Counted from the stretch's first letter, positions 49,242-62,956 are shown. The stretch: DNA of 64,000 bases from Salinisphaera sp. Q1T1-3 (GCF_003602005.1 NZ_QZWD01000010.1:62001-126000), one strand, 5' to 3'. Notes: generated from the letters alone by a model not told the origin. Translations and numbers: made by a program.

Positions 49242-49970
49242 TCAGTCGCGATTGAGCCAGGGATACTCGCCGCGCGCATCCGCGCCGGGCAACGGCGAGG
49301 TCACCGCCTCGCGACCGTAGAACTTGATGCCCTTCTGAATGCGCTCACGCCCCGCGGCCTGGCGATGTCGATTCGTATCGCGCAGGCTGTAGACACAACC
49401 GCAGTATTCCTGCTGGTAGAACGCCTCGCGCTTGGCGATCTCGATCATGCGGGCCGCGCCGCCCTTCTTGCGCCAGTTGAGCGTCCAGTACGTCACTTCG
49501 GGATAGCGTGCCGTGGCCCGTACGCCGGCTTCGTTGATCTGCGCCATGTTCTTCCAGCGCGAGATCCCGAGCGTGGACGAAATCATGTGGTAACCGTGCT
49601 CGGCCGCATAGAGCGCGGTCCGCTCGAATCGCATGTCGAAGCAGACCGTGCAACGACGACCGCGCTCGGGTTCGTTCTCGAGCCCACGAATTCGGTCGAA
49701 CCAATTGTCGGTATCGTAATCGCCGTCGATATGCGGAATGCCGAGTTCGTCGCAGTAACGCGTATCCTCGGCCTTGCGCATCTCGTATTCCGCCTGCGGA
49801 TGGATGTTCGGGTTGTAGAACAACACCGTGACATCGATGCCCGAGGCCTTGACCGCCGAAAGCACTTCGCCGGCACAGGGCGCACAGCACGAATGCATGA
49901 GCAGTTTCGTGCCCGGTTCAGGTGGGATCAGTTCCGGGCGCTCGTAATTGTCGAGACTGTAGGAATTCAT
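49242..49970 (-). CDS. queH: epoxyqueuosine reductase QueH
   Basis: Reduces epoxyqueuosine to queuosine in tRNA, the metal- and iron-sulfur-dependent non-orthologous replacement of QueG, 242 aa. The signatures are the paired cysteines [10 protein letters not shown] (residues 27-36), [15 protein letters not shown] and [10 protein letters not shown]. Convergent with gshA. Together with queF (23.9 kb) it shows a queuosine pathway. Confidence 0.92.
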   Translation of the reverse strand: MNSYSLDNYERPELIPPEPGTKLLMHSCCAPCAGEVLSAVKASGIDVTVLFYNPNIHPQAEYEMRKAEDTRYCDELGIPHIDGDYDTDNWFDRIRGLENEPERGRRCTVCFDMRFERTALYAAEHGYHMISSTLGISRWKNMAQINEAGVRATARYPEVTYWTLNWRKKGGAARMIEIAKREAFYQQEYCGCVYSLRDTNRHRQAAGRERIQKGIKFYGREAVTSPLPGADARGEYPWLNRD

Positions 49971-50047
49971 GTCGCGACCACTTCATCCAATGCGATAATC
50001 GCGCCCATTGTCCGGATTACGACCGGTCGCGTCCACGAGGAGTGCTT

Positions 50048-50359
50048 ATGCCCAAGGGCAGCCTGACCATGGCCATCATCTGGATGGTCGTTATTTCTCT
50101 CGTCTTGTTCTGGCTGCCGGTCGCCGGCCCGCTCCTGGCCGGATTCGTCGGTGGGCGCACGGCCGGCAGTGTCGGCCGCGGCCTCCTCGCCGCGATTCTG
50201 CCGTCGCTGATCCTCTGCTTGATCCTGCTCGGCGCCGGCACGGCGTTGACCGGCATGCCCATCATCGGCGCCATCGCCTCGATCAGCGTCTTTCTGGTTC
50301 TGGTCATCCAGCTCTTCCCGCTCATTCTCGGCGCGCTTATCGGCGGCGCGACGGTCTGA
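50048..50359 (+). CDS. small hydrophobic membrane protein
   Basis: 103 aa protein from ATG 50048 with GAGGAG upstream. Three hydrophobic segments are visible (about 7-32, 46-66 and 75-97) with Gly-rich links (GGRTAGSVGRGLL). It is probably an inner-membrane protein; I recognise no family. It is divergent from queH, and a strong bidirectional terminator lies downstream toward ectC. Confidence 0.65.
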   Translation: MPKGSLTMAIIWMVVISLVLFWLPVAGPLLAGFVGGRTAGSVGRGLLAAILPSLILCLILLGAGTALTGMPIIGAIASISVFLVLVIQLFPLILGALIGGATV

Positions 50360-50571
50360 ACCTGATGGGCCAGGCGGTCAGCGTGGACTGACCATAGCGA
50401 TTACTCGCGCGCTCCGTGCCATCACGCCGCGTCGGCTCGGTGTCCCCCGGCGCGTGCGAAGCGCAAAGCCCAGCCCCGGCGCGCCCGCCTGCGCCAGGCG
50501 GCCTCGAACGACGATGCATTAGCCGTTGTCCCACGTAGCGCGCGGATTCGCGCTATCGCCCGGGGCGCGAC

Positions 50572-50607
50572 AAAAAAAAGCCCCGATCCGACGATCGGGG
50601 CTTTTTT
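50572..50607. terminator. bidirectional terminator at the ectC / membrane-protein end
   Basis: GCCCCGATC-CGAC-GATCGGGGC (50580-50601) with eight A before and six T after, giving a U-run on both strands. It ends the ectABC operon on the minus strand and the small membrane-protein gene on the plus strand. Confidence 0.9.
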
Positions 50608-50633
50608 ACATCTCAGTCGATGTTAGACATCGA

Positions 50634-51023
50634 TCATTCGCTCGGCAGAACGTAGGCGCCGTCTTCGTCGTGAATCTCACGGCCGGTGACCGGCGGGTTG
50701 AACGCACAGACCAGCTTCATTTCGGTCTTCGCCTTGAGCGTGTGGCGATCGTGATTGTCCAGAGCGTAGACCGTGCCCGGACGAATCTCGAATTCTTCGC
50801 CGGTATCGCGGTTCACGATCGAACCTTCACCCTGGTAACAGAACACGGCTTCGAAGTGGTGCTTGTACCACATATCGAATTCGAGGCCCGGCGGGAATGT
50901 CGTCTCATGGAACGAAAAACCCATGCCGTCCTTGGCGAGCAACCATCGCACACTGGTCCAGCCATCCGGGCTGACGACTTCGCGATCCGTACCGCGCAGA
51001 TCTTCCGTACGTACGATCTTCAT
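50634..51023 (-). CDS. ectC: ectoine synthase EctC
   Basis: Cyclises N-gamma-acetyl-diaminobutyrate to ectoine; a cupin of 129 aa, the standard length. Metal-binding residues match the family pattern at E58, Y86 and H94 ([30 protein letters not shown]). Last gene of ectABC, 86 bp after ectB, with a terminator at 50572-50607. Confidence 0.97.
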   Translation of the reverse strand: MKIVRTEDLRGTDREVVSPDGWTSVRWLLAKDGMGFSFHETTFPPGLEFDMWYKHHFEAVFCYQGEGSIVNRDTGEEFEIRPGTVYALDNHDRHTLKAKTEMKLVCAFNPPVTGREIHDEDGAYVLPSE

Positions 51024-51109
51024 GCTGTCTCCTTGCTATAGACGCTGTCACTTGCTGACTCTTACACATTACACCAGCGGGCACAGCGCCCGCTGGTCTA
51101 TCGTTACGC

Positions 51110-52384
51110 TCAGGCGGCGTTGGTCAACAACCCATGCTGTTCGAGCACCGTGTGAATCGCGGTCTCCAGCGTATCCAGGCCCTTCTCGATGTCCGCATCC
51201 GGGCTGATCAGCGGCGGCATGACCTTGATGACATTGTCATCGGCACCGGCGGTTTCGAGAATCAGATGATGCTTGAAACATTCGGCCGCGATTTCGTCAG
51301 CCAGCTCGGCCTGCTCGCAATCGATGCCGATGAAGAAGCCGCGTCCACGAACTTCGGCCTTGAAACCGGTCTTGCTGATGATGCCGCCCAGACGCTCCTT
51401 GATGCGATCGCTGGCGCGTAGCACTGCCTTTTCGAGCTTGTCGTCCCGCCAGTAATGCTCGAGTGCCGCGCTGGCGGTCACGAACGCATGGTTGTTGCCA
51501 CGGAACGTGCCGTTGTGCTCACCCGGCGCCCAGACATCGTATTCCGGCTTGATCATGGTGATCGCCAGCGGCAGCCCATAACCCGAAAGCGACTTGGATA
51601 CCGTGATGATGTCGGGGCTGATGCCGGCCGGTTCGAACGAAAAGAACGGCCCGGTACGGCCGACACCGGCCTGGATGTCGTCGACGATCAACAGCATGTC
51701 GTGGTCGCGGCAGAGCTTCTCGATCTTCTTCAACCAGTCGAAGTCGGCAACGTTGATACCGCCCTCGCCCTGCACCGTTTCCAGAATGATGGCAGCCGGT
51801 TTCTCCAGGCCCGACGAGCTGTTGTTCAGCAGCATCTCGAGATCATCGGCAGTATCACGCCCTTCTCCGAAATAGCCGCTGTAGGGCTGCGGGATCGCGC
51901 CGGGCATGTTCACACCGGCGCCGCCGCGCTTCGAGGCGTTGCCGGTCACGGCGAGCGCGCCGAGCGTCATGCCGTGATAGGCATTGGTGAAGAACAACAC
52001 GCGATCACGGCCCTTGGCCTTGCGTGCGACCTTCAGTGCCGCTTCGACCGCGTTGGTGCCGGTCGGCCCGGGAAACTGGATCTTATAGTCCATCCCCCGC
52101 GGTTTCATGATGACGTCCTCGAACGTCTTCAGGAAATGCTGCTTGGCCTCGGTCGCCATGTCCAGACCGTGCGTCACACCATCGGAGGCGATGTAATCGA
52201 CGAGGGCCTTCTTCATGACCTCGTCGTTATGGCCGTAGTTCAGCGCGCCGGCACCGGAGAAGAAGTCGAGATATTCGGCTCCATCCTCGGTGGTCATCCG
52301 GTTGGCTTTGGCATGCGTGAAGACTTTCGGAAACGAACGGACATAGCCGCGAACTTCCGATTCAAGACGATTAATGATTTCCAT
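51110..52384 (-). CDS. ectB: diaminobutyrate--2-oxoglutarate aminotransferase EctB
   Basis: PLP enzyme that makes L-2,4-diaminobutyrate from aspartate semialdehyde, 424 aa. The PLP lysine is in VSKSLSGYGLPLA, and other features are FPGPTGTNAVEAALKVARK and FTNAYHGMTLGALAVTGN. Middle gene of ectABC; it follows ectA by 36 bp and GGGAG precedes the ATG. Confidence 0.97.
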   Translation of the reverse strand: MEIINRLESEVRGYVRSFPKVFTHAKANRMTTEDGAEYLDFFSGAGALNYGHNDEVMKKALVDYIASDGVTHGLDMATEAKQHFLKTFEDVIMKPRGMDYKIQFPGPTGTNAVEAALKVARKAKGRDRVLFFTNAYHGMTLGALAVTGNASKRGGAGVNMPGAIPQPYSGYFGEGRDTADDLEMLLNNSSSGLEKPAAIILETVQGEGGINVADFDWLKKIEKLCRDHDMLLIVDDIQAGVGRTGPFFSFEPAGISPDIITVSKSLSGYGLPLAITMIKPEYDVWAPGEHNGTFRGNNHAFVTASAALEHYWRDDKLEKAVLRASDRIKERLGGIISKTGFKAEVRGRGFFIGIDCEQAELADEIAAECFKHHLILETAGADDNVIKVMPPLISPDADIEKGLDTLETAIHTVLEQHGLLTNAA

Positions 52385-52420
52385 GAGAGAGCTCCCGGCT
52401 CTTCTAGCTTTGCGTCGTGT

Positions 52421-52942
52421 TTACGAAGTAAGCGCGTTGACGCGTTCGGCGTCAAATGGCCCGATACGGAACAGGTGTTCGGCTTCGTGCGGCTCGTGCG
52501 GTTCACCGGCGTCGAAGGCATCGAACAGCTCGGCGGGGAACAGCACGGTCTCGTCGATCGATGTCTCGAGACGGCGGGCGAGCCCGCGGAACAGTGCTTG
52601 AGAAGGCTCGTTCGTCGGCCCGATGGTGGTGTCGAGATAGCGCACATCCGCACAGGCGGGGCGCTTCAGGATGTCGACGAGCATGCGCGTGGCAAGCCCC
52701 TTGCCACGGCCGGCCGGCGCAACGCCGACCTGCCAGACGAACACCGTCTCCGGATCCGCGGGCAGTACATAAGCCGAGATGAAGCCGACCAGGCGGCCTT
52801 CGATCTCGGCGACGACGCTTGTGCCGGCGTGATGCTCCCCGATGAGCATGTAGGCATAAGCGGAATTGACATCGAGCACGCCGAGATCGTGCACGAGTCG
52901 CAGGATGCCGGCGCCGTCTTCCTTACCGGGCGGCCTGAATAT
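52421..52942 (-). CDS. ectA: L-2,4-diaminobutyrate acetyltransferase EctA (non-ATG start)
   Basis: GNAT acetyltransferase that acetylates diaminobutyrate, the first committed ectoine step. From GTG 52894 only 157 aa are obtained, and this would begin in the middle of the conserved N-terminal region. Family EctA proteins have FRxPxxxDGxxIxxLV before LDVNSAYAYML. That segment (FRPPGKEDGAGILRLVHD) is present here in frame from about 52939, but no ATG, GTG or TTG exists between 52895 and the upstream stop (53045-53047). I place the start at ATA 52942, a few bases after AAGGA, giving 173 aa; ATT 52978 is another option. Remaining features GVAPAGRGKGLATRML and FRGLARRL are typical GNAT/EctA. Confidence 0.85.
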   Translation of the reverse strand: MFRPPGKEDGAGILRLVHDLGVLDVNSAYAYMLIGEHHAGTSVVAEIEGRLVGFISAYVLPADPETVFVWQVGVAPAGRGKGLATRMLVDILKRPACADVRYLDTTIGPTNEPSQALFRGLARRLETSIDETVLFPAELFDAFDAGEPHEPHEAEHLFRIGPFDAERVNALTS

Positions 52943-53322
52943 GACGTCCTTGGACGCGGGGTTGTCGGAATGAGAAATAGCGTTTTTGTGTTTCGACTTA
53001 GGGGCCCGAGTATAACGAGTCGCTCTTTTCTTTGCTGAGTCGCTTCATGATGCACATTTCAACGAACGGGCACATTGGTCGGTACAGCGGTCGCACGCTG
53101 CCGCACCATTGGCCGCGCCGGCGCTCGGAACCGTCCCACCATGGCCGATCGACATGTCGTCCGAAGTCTCTATCGTCCGCCGATCCTGGCCGGCCAGGCC
53201 CGAGCCATGCCCACGGCGCCCCGATGAACTGCGCTGCGGAGCGCCAATCGCCGGGGCAGGCGCTCGCCCACACCGACAGAAATCACGACATAGCCGGCCG
53301 ACGCGCCCTTCGACCGGCCCTA
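52943..53322. other. ect operon upstream region
   Basis: 380 bp upstream of ectA. A TATACT-like box on the minus strand at 53014-53009 could be the -10 of the ect promoter; its -35 is poor, as in many stress-type promoters, which is inference. A 91-codon minus ORF (52998-53273) reads as spurious. Repeat copy D follows upstream of this region. Confidence 0.45.
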
Positions 53323-53616
53323 TGGCCTGTTAATGTTTCGTGCGAGTCCGCGCCAAGTGCTGTTGTGCGGCAAGACGAGGCGTAGTGTGCGCCGTGCAGC
53401 CATTCTGCACCCGCGGGCTACAACCCTGGATTGCCGTCGTGTTTTTGATTTTGGGGCGCTTGTCCCTTCGGGTTGGGCCGCCCATGAAAAATCGACGATG
53501 GGCGCCCGGCAGCGTTGCCAGCCTTGATCGTGGCACGCCACGATCCAGGCTCGCGCCTTGCCGGACACACTACGGTCTCTCGACGCAAAAGTGCTCGAAC
53601 GAAACCTCAACAGGCC

Positions 53617-53617
<1 letters not shown>
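53323..53617 (+). repeat. dispersed TIR element, copy D (295 bp) with TA duplication
   Basis: Left end TGGCCTGTTAATGTTTCG, right end CGAAACCTCAACAGGCCC, flanked by TA at 53321-53322 and 53618-53619. The interior is almost identical to copy A for over 150 bp. The perfect palindrome GATCGTGGC-AC-GCCACGATC is at 53526-53545. The right-hand TA is part of the carB stop codon TAG. It marks the border between the carB operon and the ectoine block. Confidence 0.85.
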
Positions 53618-56844
<3,227 letters not shown>

Positions 56845-56939
56845 GGACGGTGCTCGCTCGCTTGGGCGCGTCGAGAAATGCCGACACGCCGTTCAATTCA
56901 ATGACTGGGTCGCGCCACGTGTGCGTGGAAGCGTTGGGT

Positions 56940-58079
56940 CTACGAGGCCTGGCCGCTGGCCTCGATGGCCTGGACGAACCGCGCGAATATCGGCGCCACG
57001 TCGTGTGGTCCCGGACTCGCCTCGGGATGGCCCTGGAATGAAAAGACCGGTGCGTCGATCACTTCGATGCCCTGCAGGGTGTTGTCGAACAACGACCGAT
57101 GCGTCACGCGCACGGTTTCCGGCAGGCTGGCCTCATCGATGGCGAAGCCGTGGTTCTGGCTCGAGATCATCACCTCGCCGCTGGCCACATCGATCACCGG
57201 ATGGTTCGCCCCGTGATGGCCGAACTTCATCTTGAGGCTTTTCGCCCCCACGGCCAGACCCAGAATCTGATGGCCGAGGCAGATGCCGAGTGTCGGGACA
57301 CCGCGCTCGATCAGTTCGCGGCAGGTGGCGATCGCATAATCCAGCGGCTCCGGGTCGCCCGGGCCGTTGCCGAGCAACACGCCGTCGGCGCCCAATTCGA
57401 GCACGTCATCAACCGGCGTCTTCGCCGGCACGACCGTGACTTGCGCCCCGGCGTCGACCAGCTGACGCAGGATATTGAACTTGATGCCGTAATCGTAGAC
57501 CGCAACGTGAAAACGCGGGGCAACGGCCCGCGGCGCATCGTTTGGCCCAACCCAAGTGGGCTCGTCCCAGCTGTAAGGCTGTGAGGTGCCGGCACCGGCG
57601 GCCAGGTCCGCCCCCTTCAGGCCGGCGAAACCGCGCGCCGCTTCGAGGGCTGTCTGCGCATCGATATCGTCGCCGGCGAGAATCGCGCCGTTCTGGGCGC
57701 CCTTCTCGCGCAGTAGCCGCGTGAGGCGACGCGTGTCGATATCGCCGATGCCGACGATGCCGTTGTCCTCGAGATACCCCACGAGGCCGCGATCCGATCG
57801 CCAGTTGCTGGGATCGCGCGGAACCTCGCGGATGATCAGACCCGCTGCCTGCACACGATCCGACTCGACGTCTTCGGGGTTGGTCCCGGTATTGCCGATA
57901 TGCGGATAGGTCAGCGTGACCATCTGCTGTTGATAGGACGGATCGGTCAGTATCTCCTGATAACCCGTCATGGCAGTGTTGAACACCACCTCACCGACGG
58001 TCTGGCCATGCGCGCCAATGGCGCGGCCGTGGAAGATGCTACCGTCTTCGAGCGCAAGTACGGCTTTCGCGCGCAACAC
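56940..58079 (-). CDS. carA: carbamoyl-phosphate synthase small subunit
   Basis: Glutaminase subunit that supplies ammonia to CarB, 379 aa. The triad is present: nucleophile Cys in [15 protein letters not shown], and His/Glu in [13 protein letters not shown]. First of the carA-carB pair, downstream of dapB (96 bp). Confidence 0.97.
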   Translation of the reverse strand: MLRAKAVLALEDGSIFHGRAIGAHGQTVGEVVFNTAMTGYQEILTDPSYQQQMVTLTYPHIGNTGTNPEDVESDRVQAAGLIIREVPRDPSNWRSDRGLVGYLEDNGIVGIGDIDTRRLTRLLREKGAQNGAILAGDDIDAQTALEAARGFAGLKGADLAAGAGTSQPYSWDEPTWVGPNDAPRAVAPRFHVAVYDYGIKFNILRQLVDAGAQVTVVPAKTPVDDVLELGADGVLLGNGPGDPEPLDYAIATCRELIERGVPTLGICLGHQILGLAVGAKSLKMKFGHHGANHPVIDVASGEVMISSQNHGFAIDEASLPETVRVTHRSLFDNTLQGIEVIDAPVFSFQGHPEASPGPHDVAPIFARFVQAIEASGQAS

Positions 58080-58175
58080 AGTCTCCAGTCGCTGGATTCT
58101 TTGGGTACAACAGGCCGCCGGGGCGGCGAGAGTATAGCGCCTGCGCTGTCGCGCTGCCAGCGCCGAAATACGGTC

Positions 58176-58988
58176 TCAGCGTTCGGAGAGTCCGAGCACG
58201 TCGTTCATGTCGTAGGCCCCCGGCTTCCTGGCAGCGGCCCAGACAGCGGCCCGCATGGCACCACCGGCAAAAGTCTGGCGCGAGGTCGCGCGATGCGTGA
58301 CTTCGACGCGTTCGCCCTGGCCGGCAAACAGGACCGTGTGTTCCCCAACGATATCGCCGCCGCGCACGGTTGCGAATCCGATCGCCCCGTCCGGACGTTC
58401 GCCGGTCTGGCCTTCACGCGTGTAAACCGCGCAATCGCGCAGATCGCGACCGGTGGCGCGTGCCGCCACGTCGCCCAGTTTCAACGCCGTGCCCGACGGC
58501 GCATCGACCTTGTGGCGATGATGCGCTTCGATGATCTCGATATCGGTATCCGGGCCAAGGGCGGCGGCGGCGCGCGCGACCAGATCGAGCGTGAGATTGA
58601 CGCCGGCACTGTAGTTCGGCGCCTGAACGATTGCGATGCGCGCCGATGCGGCATCGATCTCGGCCTGTTGCGCGTCGCTGTAACCGGTCGTGCCGATCAC
58701 CAGGGCTGCCTGTTTTTCCAGACAGATCGCCAATGCCGCGATCGACGGCCCTGGCAACGAAAAATCCACGAGGACGTCGAAATCGCTATCCGGCATCGTT
58801 TGCGAGCCTGCAAGCGCGACGCCGCATTCCGCGATGCCGGCAAGCCGCCCCGCATCCAGGCCAAGCTGATCGCTGTCCGGCGAGCCAAAGGCCGCCGCCA
58901 GCACGAGATCGTCGCGCTGGGCGCAAGCCTTGATCAACTCCCGCCCCATGCGGCCGGAAGCGCCATTGATCGCCACACGTGTCGTCAT
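58176..58988 (-). CDS. dapB: 4-hydroxy-tetrahydrodipicolinate reductase DapB
   Basis: NAD(P)H-dependent reductase of the diaminopimelate/lysine pathway, 270 aa. The nucleotide-binding loop is INGASGRMGRELI and the active-site signature is EAHHRHKVDAPSGTALKLG. It sits 9 bp after dnaJ and before carA, the pseudomonad order dnaJ-dapB-carA-carB. Confidence 0.97.
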   Translation of the reverse strand: MTTRVAINGASGRMGRELIKACAQRDDLVLAAAFGSPDSDQLGLDAGRLAGIAECGVALAGSQTMPDSDFDVLVDFSLPGPSIAALAICLEKQAALVIGTTGYSDAQQAEIDAASARIAIVQAPNYSAGVNLTLDLVARAAAALGPDTDIEIIEAHHRHKVDAPSGTALKLGDVAARATGRDLRDCAVYTREGQTGERPDGAIGFATVRGGDIVGEHTVLFAGQGERVEVTHRATSRQTFAGGAMRAAVWAAARKPGAYDMNDVLGLSER

Positions 58989-58997
58989 GGAACGGGC

Positions 58998-60137
58998 CTA
59001 GTTCAGATGCTCGCCGAAGAAACGCTTGGCCTTGTCGAGCCAGCTCGTCGTCGCCGGACTGTGGCTGTGGCTGCTGGCCTCCAGCGACTCACGTAGCTCC
59101 TCAAGCATCTTCTTCTGCTTGGAGTTCAGGTTCACCGGCGTTTCAACGCTGACCTTGACCAGCAGATCGCCCGGCGAGGAGGTCCGTACGGACTGCACAC
59201 CCTTGCCACGCAGGCGGAAAGTCTTGCCGGACTGAGTCTCGGCCGGCACGCGCAGGCTGACCTTGCCCTTGAGCGTCGGCACGTCGATATCGCCGCCAAG
59301 GGCCGCGGTAATCATGTCGACGGGCACATTGGCGCGCAGATTGTTGCCGTCGCGCACGAAGAACTCGTGGGGCTTGACGTTGATCTGCACATACAGATCG
59401 CCGGCCGGGCCACCCATCTCGCCGGCTTCTCCTTCGCCCGACAGGCGAATCCGATCGCCGTTGTCGACGCCCGGCGGCACTTTCACCGACAGGGTCTTGG
59501 ACGACTGGACCCGGCCGTCGCCGTGGCATTTCTTGCACGGATTGCGAACCTTCTTGCCCGACCCCTGACAGTCCGGGCAGGTCTGCTGGATGGACAGGAA
59601 GCCCTGCTGGATACGGACCTGGCCCTGCCCCTTGCAGGTATCGCAGGTATCGACCGGAGAGCCTGGTTCCGCGCCGTCGCCGCCGCAGGTCTCGCATTGC
59701 TCGAGCGTCGGGATGCGAATCTCGACCGTGTCGCCCTCGATCGCGGTCTCCAGATCGAGGTCGAGGTCATAGCGCAGATCCGCACCGCGTGCGGCCCGAC
59801 GACCGCCGCCGCCCATGCCGCCACCGAAGATGTCGGAAAAGATATCGCCGAAGATATCGCCGAAACCGCCGGCGCCGGCGCCGCCGAAGCCGCCGCCTCC
59901 ACCGCCAGCGCCGCCCAGACCGGCATGGCCGAACTGATCGTAGGCTGCCTTCTTCTGGTCGTCGGAGAGCACCTCGTAAGCCTCGGAGGCCTCCTTGAAA
60001 CGCGCCTCGGCCTCTTCGTCACCCGGATTGCGGTCCGGGTGGTTCTTCATGGCCAGACGTCGATAGGCCTTCTTGATCTCGTCCTTGGACGAACTCTTGG
60101 ATACGCCCAGCACTTCGTAGTAATCGCGTTTCGCCAT
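58998..60137 (-). CDS. dnaJ: chaperone DnaJ
   Basis: Hsp40 co-chaperone of DnaK, 379 aa. The J domain has HPD ([10 protein letters not shown]), followed by a Gly/Phe-rich segment (residues 75-110) and four CxxCxGxG zinc repeats ([32 protein letters not shown]). ATG 60137 starts [11 protein letters not shown]; the upstream ORF start is not conserved. Confidence 0.98.
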   Translation of the reverse strand: MAKRDYYEVLGVSKSSSKDEIKKAYRRLAMKNHPDRNPGDEEAEARFKEASEAYEVLSDDQKKAAYDQFGHAGLGGAGGGGGGFGGAGAGGFGDIFGDIFSDIFGGGMGGGGRRAARGADLRYDLDLDLETAIEGDTVEIRIPTLEQCETCGGDGAEPGSPVDTCDTCKGQGQVRIQQGFLSIQQTCPDCQGSGKKVRNPCKKCHGDGRVQSSKTLSVKVPPGVDNGDRIRLSGEGEAGEMGGPAGDLYVQINVKPHEFFVRDGNNLRANVPVDMITAALGGDIDVPTLKGKVSLRVPAETQSGKTFRLRGKGVQSVRTSSPGDLLVKVSVETPVNLNSKQKKMLEELRESLEASSHSHSPATTSWLDKAKRFFGEHLN

Positions 60138-60160
60138 GGTCGTCGTCTTTACGGGGTCCC

Positions 60161-60200
60161 TGATGCAATCGTCCGGCAAGTGGATCGGGCGATTGCATCA
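60161..60200. repeat. 11 bp inverted repeat in the dnaK-dnaJ gap
   Basis: TGATGCAATCG at 60161-60171 is repeated inverted as CGATTGCATCA at 60190-60200, with 18 bp between. It lies in the dnaJ leader between the dnaK terminator and the dnaJ start and could be an mRNA stem or a protein site. Confidence 0.5.
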
Positions 60201-60219
60201 AGCATCCGGAATGCTGATC

Positions 60220-60252
60220 AAAAAATGCCGGGGCGGCACAGGCCGCCCCGGC
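60220..60252 (-). terminator. intrinsic terminator between dnaK and dnaJ
   Basis: GCCGGGGCGGC (60227-60237) pairs with GCCGCCCCGGC (60242-60252); on the minus strand it is followed by A then six U (60225-60220). It lies 24 bp after the dnaK stop, so it would attenuate dnaJ expression relative to dnaK. Confidence 0.8.
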
Positions 60253-60275
60253 GCGTCGCGGTCGAGCCGCGTACC

Positions 60276-62222
60276 TTACGAGTTGGTGCCGGACTTCTTG
60301 TCGTCGTCCTTGACCTCTTCGAAGTCGGCGTCGACGACGTCGTCGTCGCTGCTCGACTGCTGCTCGCCTTGCGCCTGGGCACCCTCGGCGCCTTCCGCGC
60401 CTTCCTGGCCCTGGCCGTAGGCTTTTTCCATGATCGGCGCCGAGGCTTCCGACAGCTTCTGCGTCTTGGCCTCGATGTCGTCCTTGTCGTCGCCTTCCAG
60501 CGCGGTACGCAGCTCGGCGATCGCGTCATCCACCGGCTTCTTCTCGTCGTCCGAGACCTTGTCGCCGAGATCACGCATCGACTTCTCGATGCCGTGGATC
60601 AGGCTGTCGGCCTGGTTTCGCGCCGAGATCAGCTCGTTGAACTTCGCATCCTCTTCGGCGTGCGCTTCGGCATCCTTGACCATCTGGTCGACTTCGTCGT
60701 CGGACAGGCCGGACGAGGCCCGAATCTCGATGGACTGTTCCTTGCCGGTCGCCTTGTCCTTGGCCGAGACGTTCAGAATGCCGTTGGCATCGATATCGAA
60801 GGTGACCTCGATCTGCGGCGTACCACGCGGCGCCGGCGGAATGTCCGACAGGTCAAAGCGGCCCAGCGACTTGTTGGCGCTGGCCTGCTCGCGCTCACCT
60901 TGCAGCACGTGAACGGTCACGGCCGGCTGGTTGTCCTCGGCGGTCGAGAAGGTTTCCGACTTGCGCGTCGGAATCGTGGTGTTCTTCTCGATCAGCTTGG
61001 TCATCTTGCCACCAAGCGTTTCGATACCCAGCGACAGCGGCGTGACGTCCAGCAGCAGCACGTCCTTGGTGTCGCCCGACAGGACCGAGCCCTGAATGGC
61101 CGCGCCCACGGCAACCGCTTCGTCCGGGTTGACGTCCTTGCGGGCATCCTTGCCGAAGAAGCTCTTGACCGCTTCCTGCACGGCCGGCATGCGGGTCTGG
61201 CCACCGACGAGAATCACGTCGTCGATGTCCGAGGCCTTCATGCCCGCATCCTTGAGCGCGGTGCGGCACGGATCGATCGTGCGGGCGACCAGGTCTTCGA
61301 CCAGGCTTTCCAGCTTGGCCCGCGTCATCTTCATGTTGAGATGCTTCGGACCGGACTGATCCGCCGTCACGTACGGCAGGTTGATCTCGGTCTGCTGCGT
61401 GGAGGACAGCTCGATCTTGGCCTTCTCCGCGGCTTCCTTCAGACGCTGCAGCGCGAGCTTGTCCTTGCGCAGATCAACGCCCTGCTCTTTCTCGAACTCG
61501 GCCGCGATGTGCTCGATGATCTGATTGTCGAAGTCTTCGCCGCCGAGGAACGTATCGCCGTTCGTGGCATGGACTTCGAACTGGTGTTCGCCGTCGACTT
61601 CGGCCACTTCGATGATCGAGATATCGAAGGTGCCACCACCGAGGTCATAGACCGCGATCTTCTTGTCGCCCTTCTTGTCGAGACCATAGGCCAGCGCTGC
61701 CGCGGTCGGCTCGTTGATGATGCGCTTGACCTCGAGGCCCGCAATCCGACCGGCGTCCTTCGTGGCCTGGCGCTGCGCGTCGTTGAAGTAGGCCGGCACG
61801 GTGATGACCGCCTCGGTGACCTTCTCGCCGAGATAGTCCTCGGCGGTGCTCTTCATCTTCTGCAGCACCTTGGCCGAGATTTCCGGCGGCGCCATCTTCT
61901 TGTCGCCGACCTGAACCCAGGCATCGCCGTTGTCGGACTTCACGATCTGATAGGGGACCGTGTCGATGTCCTTCTTGGTGGTCGGATCATCGTAGGTACG
62001 GCCAATCAGACGCTTGATCGCGTACAGCGTATTCGTCGGGTTGGTAACGGCTTGGCGCTTGGCCGGGCGTCCGACGAGCGTCTCGTCATCGTCGGTGAAC
62101 GCGACGACGGACGGCGTGGTGCGCTCACCCTCGGCGTTTTCGATCACGCGGGGGTTGTCGCCTTCGAGCACCGCGACACACGAGTTCGTGGTGCCTAGGT
62201 CGATACCGATAATCTTGCCCAT
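60276..62222 (-). CDS. dnaK: chaperone DnaK (Hsp70)
   Basis: Main Hsp70 chaperone, 648 aa. The ATPase domain starts [18 protein letters not shown] and includes the phosphate loop [14 protein letters not shown]. The substrate domain follows [17 protein letters not shown]. The C-terminal lid ends in an acidic tail. It lies between grpE and dnaJ, with an intrinsic terminator after it. Confidence 0.98.
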   Translation of the reverse strand: MGKIIGIDLGTTNSCVAVLEGDNPRVIENAEGERTTPSVVAFTDDDETLVGRPAKRQAVTNPTNTLYAIKRLIGRTYDDPTTKKDIDTVPYQIVKSDNGDAWVQVGDKKMAPPEISAKVLQKMKSTAEDYLGEKVTEAVITVPAYFNDAQRQATKDAGRIAGLEVKRIINEPTAAALAYGLDKKGDKKIAVYDLGGGTFDISIIEVAEVDGEHQFEVHATNGDTFLGGEDFDNQIIEHIAAEFEKEQGVDLRKDKLALQRLKEAAEKAKIELSSTQQTEINLPYVTADQSGPKHLNMKMTRAKLESLVEDLVARTIDPCRTALKDAGMKASDIDDVILVGGQTRMPAVQEAVKSFFGKDARKDVNPDEAVAVGAAIQGSVLSGDTKDVLLLDVTPLSLGIETLGGKMTKLIEKNTTIPTRKSETFSTAEDNQPAVTVHVLQGEREQASANKSLGRFDLSDIPPAPRGTPQIEVTFDIDANGILNVSAKDKATGKEQSIEIRASSGLSDDEVDQMVKDAEAHAEEDAKFNELISARNQADSLIHGIEKSMRDLGDKVSDDEKKPVDDAIAELRTALEGDDKDDIEAKTQKLSEASAPIMEKAYGQGQEGAEGAEGAQAQGEQQSSSDDDVVDADFEEVKDDDKKSGTNS

Positions 62223-62341
62223 GGCTTGTTATCCCTCTTTGAATTCCTTGTCAGTGCTGCGCTGCAGCCGAAAAATCATTGCTTGATCGTTGATCTGGGG
62301 TACGACGGTGACTTTTTCAACCGATGTCCCCGGCGGTTTGT

Positions 62342-62956
62342 TCAGCCCTGATCGACAGGCTTGGCCACCATCACCATCGCTGCCCGGAGCACACGGCCGT
62401 TGAGCGTATAGCCCTTCTGCATCACCGAAGCCACTGCGTTCGGCGGCAACTCGTCCGTCGGCTGCGTGGACACCGCTTCGTGGTATTCCGGATCGAACGT
62501 CTCGCCCTGCGGGTTGATGACTTCGACACCGGCCTTTTCCATGCTCGAGGCCAGCATGCGGTTGGTCATCTCCATGCCTTCCTTGAGCTTGTCGAAGTCA
62601 CCGTGGTTGTCTTCGGCGGCCTGCAGGCCAAGCTCGAGGCTGTCGCGCACACCCAGCAGTTCGGTGACGAACTTTTCGATCGCGAACTTCTTGGCGGATT
62701 CGGTCTCGCGCTGGGCTCGCTTTCGCACGTTTTCCATCTCGGCCTGCGTTCGTACCGCCTGCTCGCGATACTTCTTGGCCTCGGCCTGTGCTTCGGCGAG
62801 TTCGGCGGCAAGCGTCTCGACATCCGGATCGGCCTGATCGGTTGCCGCATCGCCGGCCTCGTCGGCCGATTCGACATCCGGCGCCGGGCGAGACGTCGCC
62901 GCGTCCTCGGGCTCGGCTTCGTTTCGCGGCGTATCCGGCTTGTCTTGCTGACTCAT
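62342..62956 (-). CDS. grpE: nucleotide exchange factor GrpE
   Basis: DnaK nucleotide exchange factor, 204 aa. An acidic disordered start (EAEPEDAATS...) leads into a long coiled coil with ENVRKRAQRETESAKKFAIEK and the C-terminal beta domain (NAVASVMQKGYTLNGRVLRAAMVMV). ATG 62956 (MSQQDKPDTPRNEAEPED) is chosen over the ATG at 63001. A heat-shock-type promoter lies upstream at 63033-63060. Confidence 0.95.
   Translation of the reverse strand: MSQQDKPDTPRNEAEPEDAATSRPAPDVESADEAGDAATDQADPDVETLAAELAEAQAEAKKYREQAVRTQAEMENVRKRAQRETESAKKFAIEKFVTELLGVRDSLELGLQAAEDNHGDFDKLKEGMEMTNRMLASSMEKAGVEVINPQGETFDPEYHEAVSTQPTDELPPNAVASVMQKGYTLNGRVLRAAMVMVAKPVDQG

Noticed and set aside
52998-53273. Minus ORF of 91 aa upstream of ectA
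   Set aside because: No family and atypical composition. I considered it as a frameshifted ectA N-terminus, but the conserved EctA segment is already in the ectA frame.
59367-62198. Plus-strand ORF of 943 aa across dnaJ and dnaK
   Set aside because: Antisense shadow of the dnaK and dnaJ genes, with no family resemblance. A genuine sense-antisense pair is not supported.
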